From Bacteroidaceae bacterium (lineage in GTDB: Bacteria; Bacteroidota; Bacteroidia; Bacteroidales; Bacteroidaceae): a stretch of 64,000 nt of DNA. The stretch is taken from assembly GCA_017546785.1 (NCBI GenBank), contig JAFYRW010000042.1, forward strand, positions 1-64,000, written 5' to 3'. The notes under the pieces were generated by a model. That model saw nothing but the letters and a program-made list of their open reading frames with translations. It did no database searches and was not told the origin of the DNA. Below are positions 63,589-64,000 of this stretch, piece after piece. A program made the translations under genes and the position numbers. The first letter of the stretch is position 1. The number at the start of each line of letters is the position of its first letter.

Positions 63589-64000
63589 TTAATTTGTTTC
63601 TACGTCGGCAGTCTCCTCTCTGAAAGGAACGAACCAAGTGATAAGGAATGCGGGGATTGTTGCAAAAAGAACAAAGATGAAGAAGGGCTCAAAGCCGCCG
63701 GGCTTGTTGAACCACGACTCGAAATTCTCACACAACCATCCGCTGAGCATACCGGGGAGCATTACACCGAGGTTCATAATACCCGATGCAAAAGCATAGT
63801 GGGCCATCTGACTCTTTCCGGGTGCTACCTGCTGCATCATAAACAGTGTAAGACCAACGAATCCAAAGCCATAGCCAAAATATTCGAATACAATACCGCT
63901 GCAGATGAGCCATCCTTGAGTGGGCTGGTATATTGCGAACAGAGTATATACAAGGAAAGGAATATTGAATATGCAGCACAAATGGAAGAGTGCGCGGCGT
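63589..64000 (-). CDS. MFS sugar permease, N-terminus outside the window
   Basis: Only the C-terminal about 137 codons are present; the frame is open to the right edge. The piece shows four membrane segments, with the conserved IVFEYFGYGFGFVGLTLFMMQQVAPGK and HYAFASGIMNLGVMLPGMLSG, as in MFS (AmpG-like) transporters placed next to GH130 genes in Bacteroides mannan utilisation clusters. It likely imports a mannose-containing disaccharide for the GH130 enzyme encoded next. The end reads WFVPFREETADVETN. Confidence 0.82.
   Translation of the reverse strand, partial: RRALFHLCCIFNIPFLVYTLFAIYQPTQGWLICSGIVFEYFGYGFGFVGLTLFMMQQVAPGKSQMAHYAFASGIMNLGVMLPGMLSGWLCENFESWFNKPGGFEPFFIFVLFATIPAFLITWFVPFREETADVETN

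Overview
The window looks like a chromosomal segment of a gut-type Bacteroidales bacterium (phylum Bacteroidota). The evidence is a SusC/SusD pair, many lipoproteins with short N-terminal signal peptides ending in Cys, BtuG- and PorQ-type proteins, a fused DAHP synthase/chorismate mutase, a fused ThrA, and promoter-like boxes of the Bacteroides TAnnTTTG type. I cannot name the genus. I see no rRNA, tRNA, CRISPR array, insertion sequence, phage gene or integrase. Coding density is high and almost every gene is intact; only the two edge genes are cut.

Layout. 1-1603 (-): C-terminally cut DUF349 repeat protein. 1975-4005 (+): secreted surface protein with a type IX-like tail. 4210-11939 (-): a nutrient-acquisition locus of SusC, SusD, a metallohydrolase-like lipoprotein without its HExxH motif, a TlpA-like oxidoreductase and a small thioredoxin lipoprotein. 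Upstream of it on the same strand lie a secreted esterase-like hydrolase, mgtE and rsmA. 15613-20382 (+): a UPF0104 membrane protein, pepD, a DUF3332 lipoprotein, meaB and 5-formyl-THF cyclo-ligase. 20444-24519 (-): a cupin lipoprotein and the cluster porQ-cmk-ispH-pfkA. 24814-29172 (+): TonB, polyprenyl synthase, an unknown protein, TatD and DAHP synthase/chorismate mutase.

29187-34716 (+) is a vitamin B12 locus: a cobalamin riboswitch followed by BtuB, BtuG, BtuF and BtuC homologues, with no ATPase gene following. 34830-37756 (+) encodes a system II cytochrome c maturation pair (ResB/CcsA-like) directly before a tri-heme cytochrome c peroxidase. The remainder holds thrA (-), an unknown protein (-), radA and a flavoprotein (+), then a minus-strand run of manA, GH20 hexosaminidase, metA, M13 peptidase and an ABC-F ATPase. 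After these come a BspA-type LRR protein without a signal peptide (+), a nucleotidyltransferase and a TamA/TamB-like pair (-), prmA (+), and at the right edge a GH130 enzyme with a cut sugar permease (-).

How parts fit together. The TonB protein could energise both the SusC transporter and BtuB. Imported B12 would serve enzymes such as methylmalonyl-CoA mutase, whose chaperone MeaB is encoded here. ThrA and MetA are consecutive activities of threonine/methionine synthesis, and MetA carries the Glu that marks acetyl-CoA use. GH130 plus the permease suggests uptake and breakdown of mannosides.

The items most worth a second look are the SusCD locus with a probable pseudo-metallohydrolase and two thioredoxin-fold proteins, the B12 importer lacking its ATPase, the peroxidase with its adjacent haem-attachment genes, and a recurring 9-mer promoter motif, TATCTTCGC.
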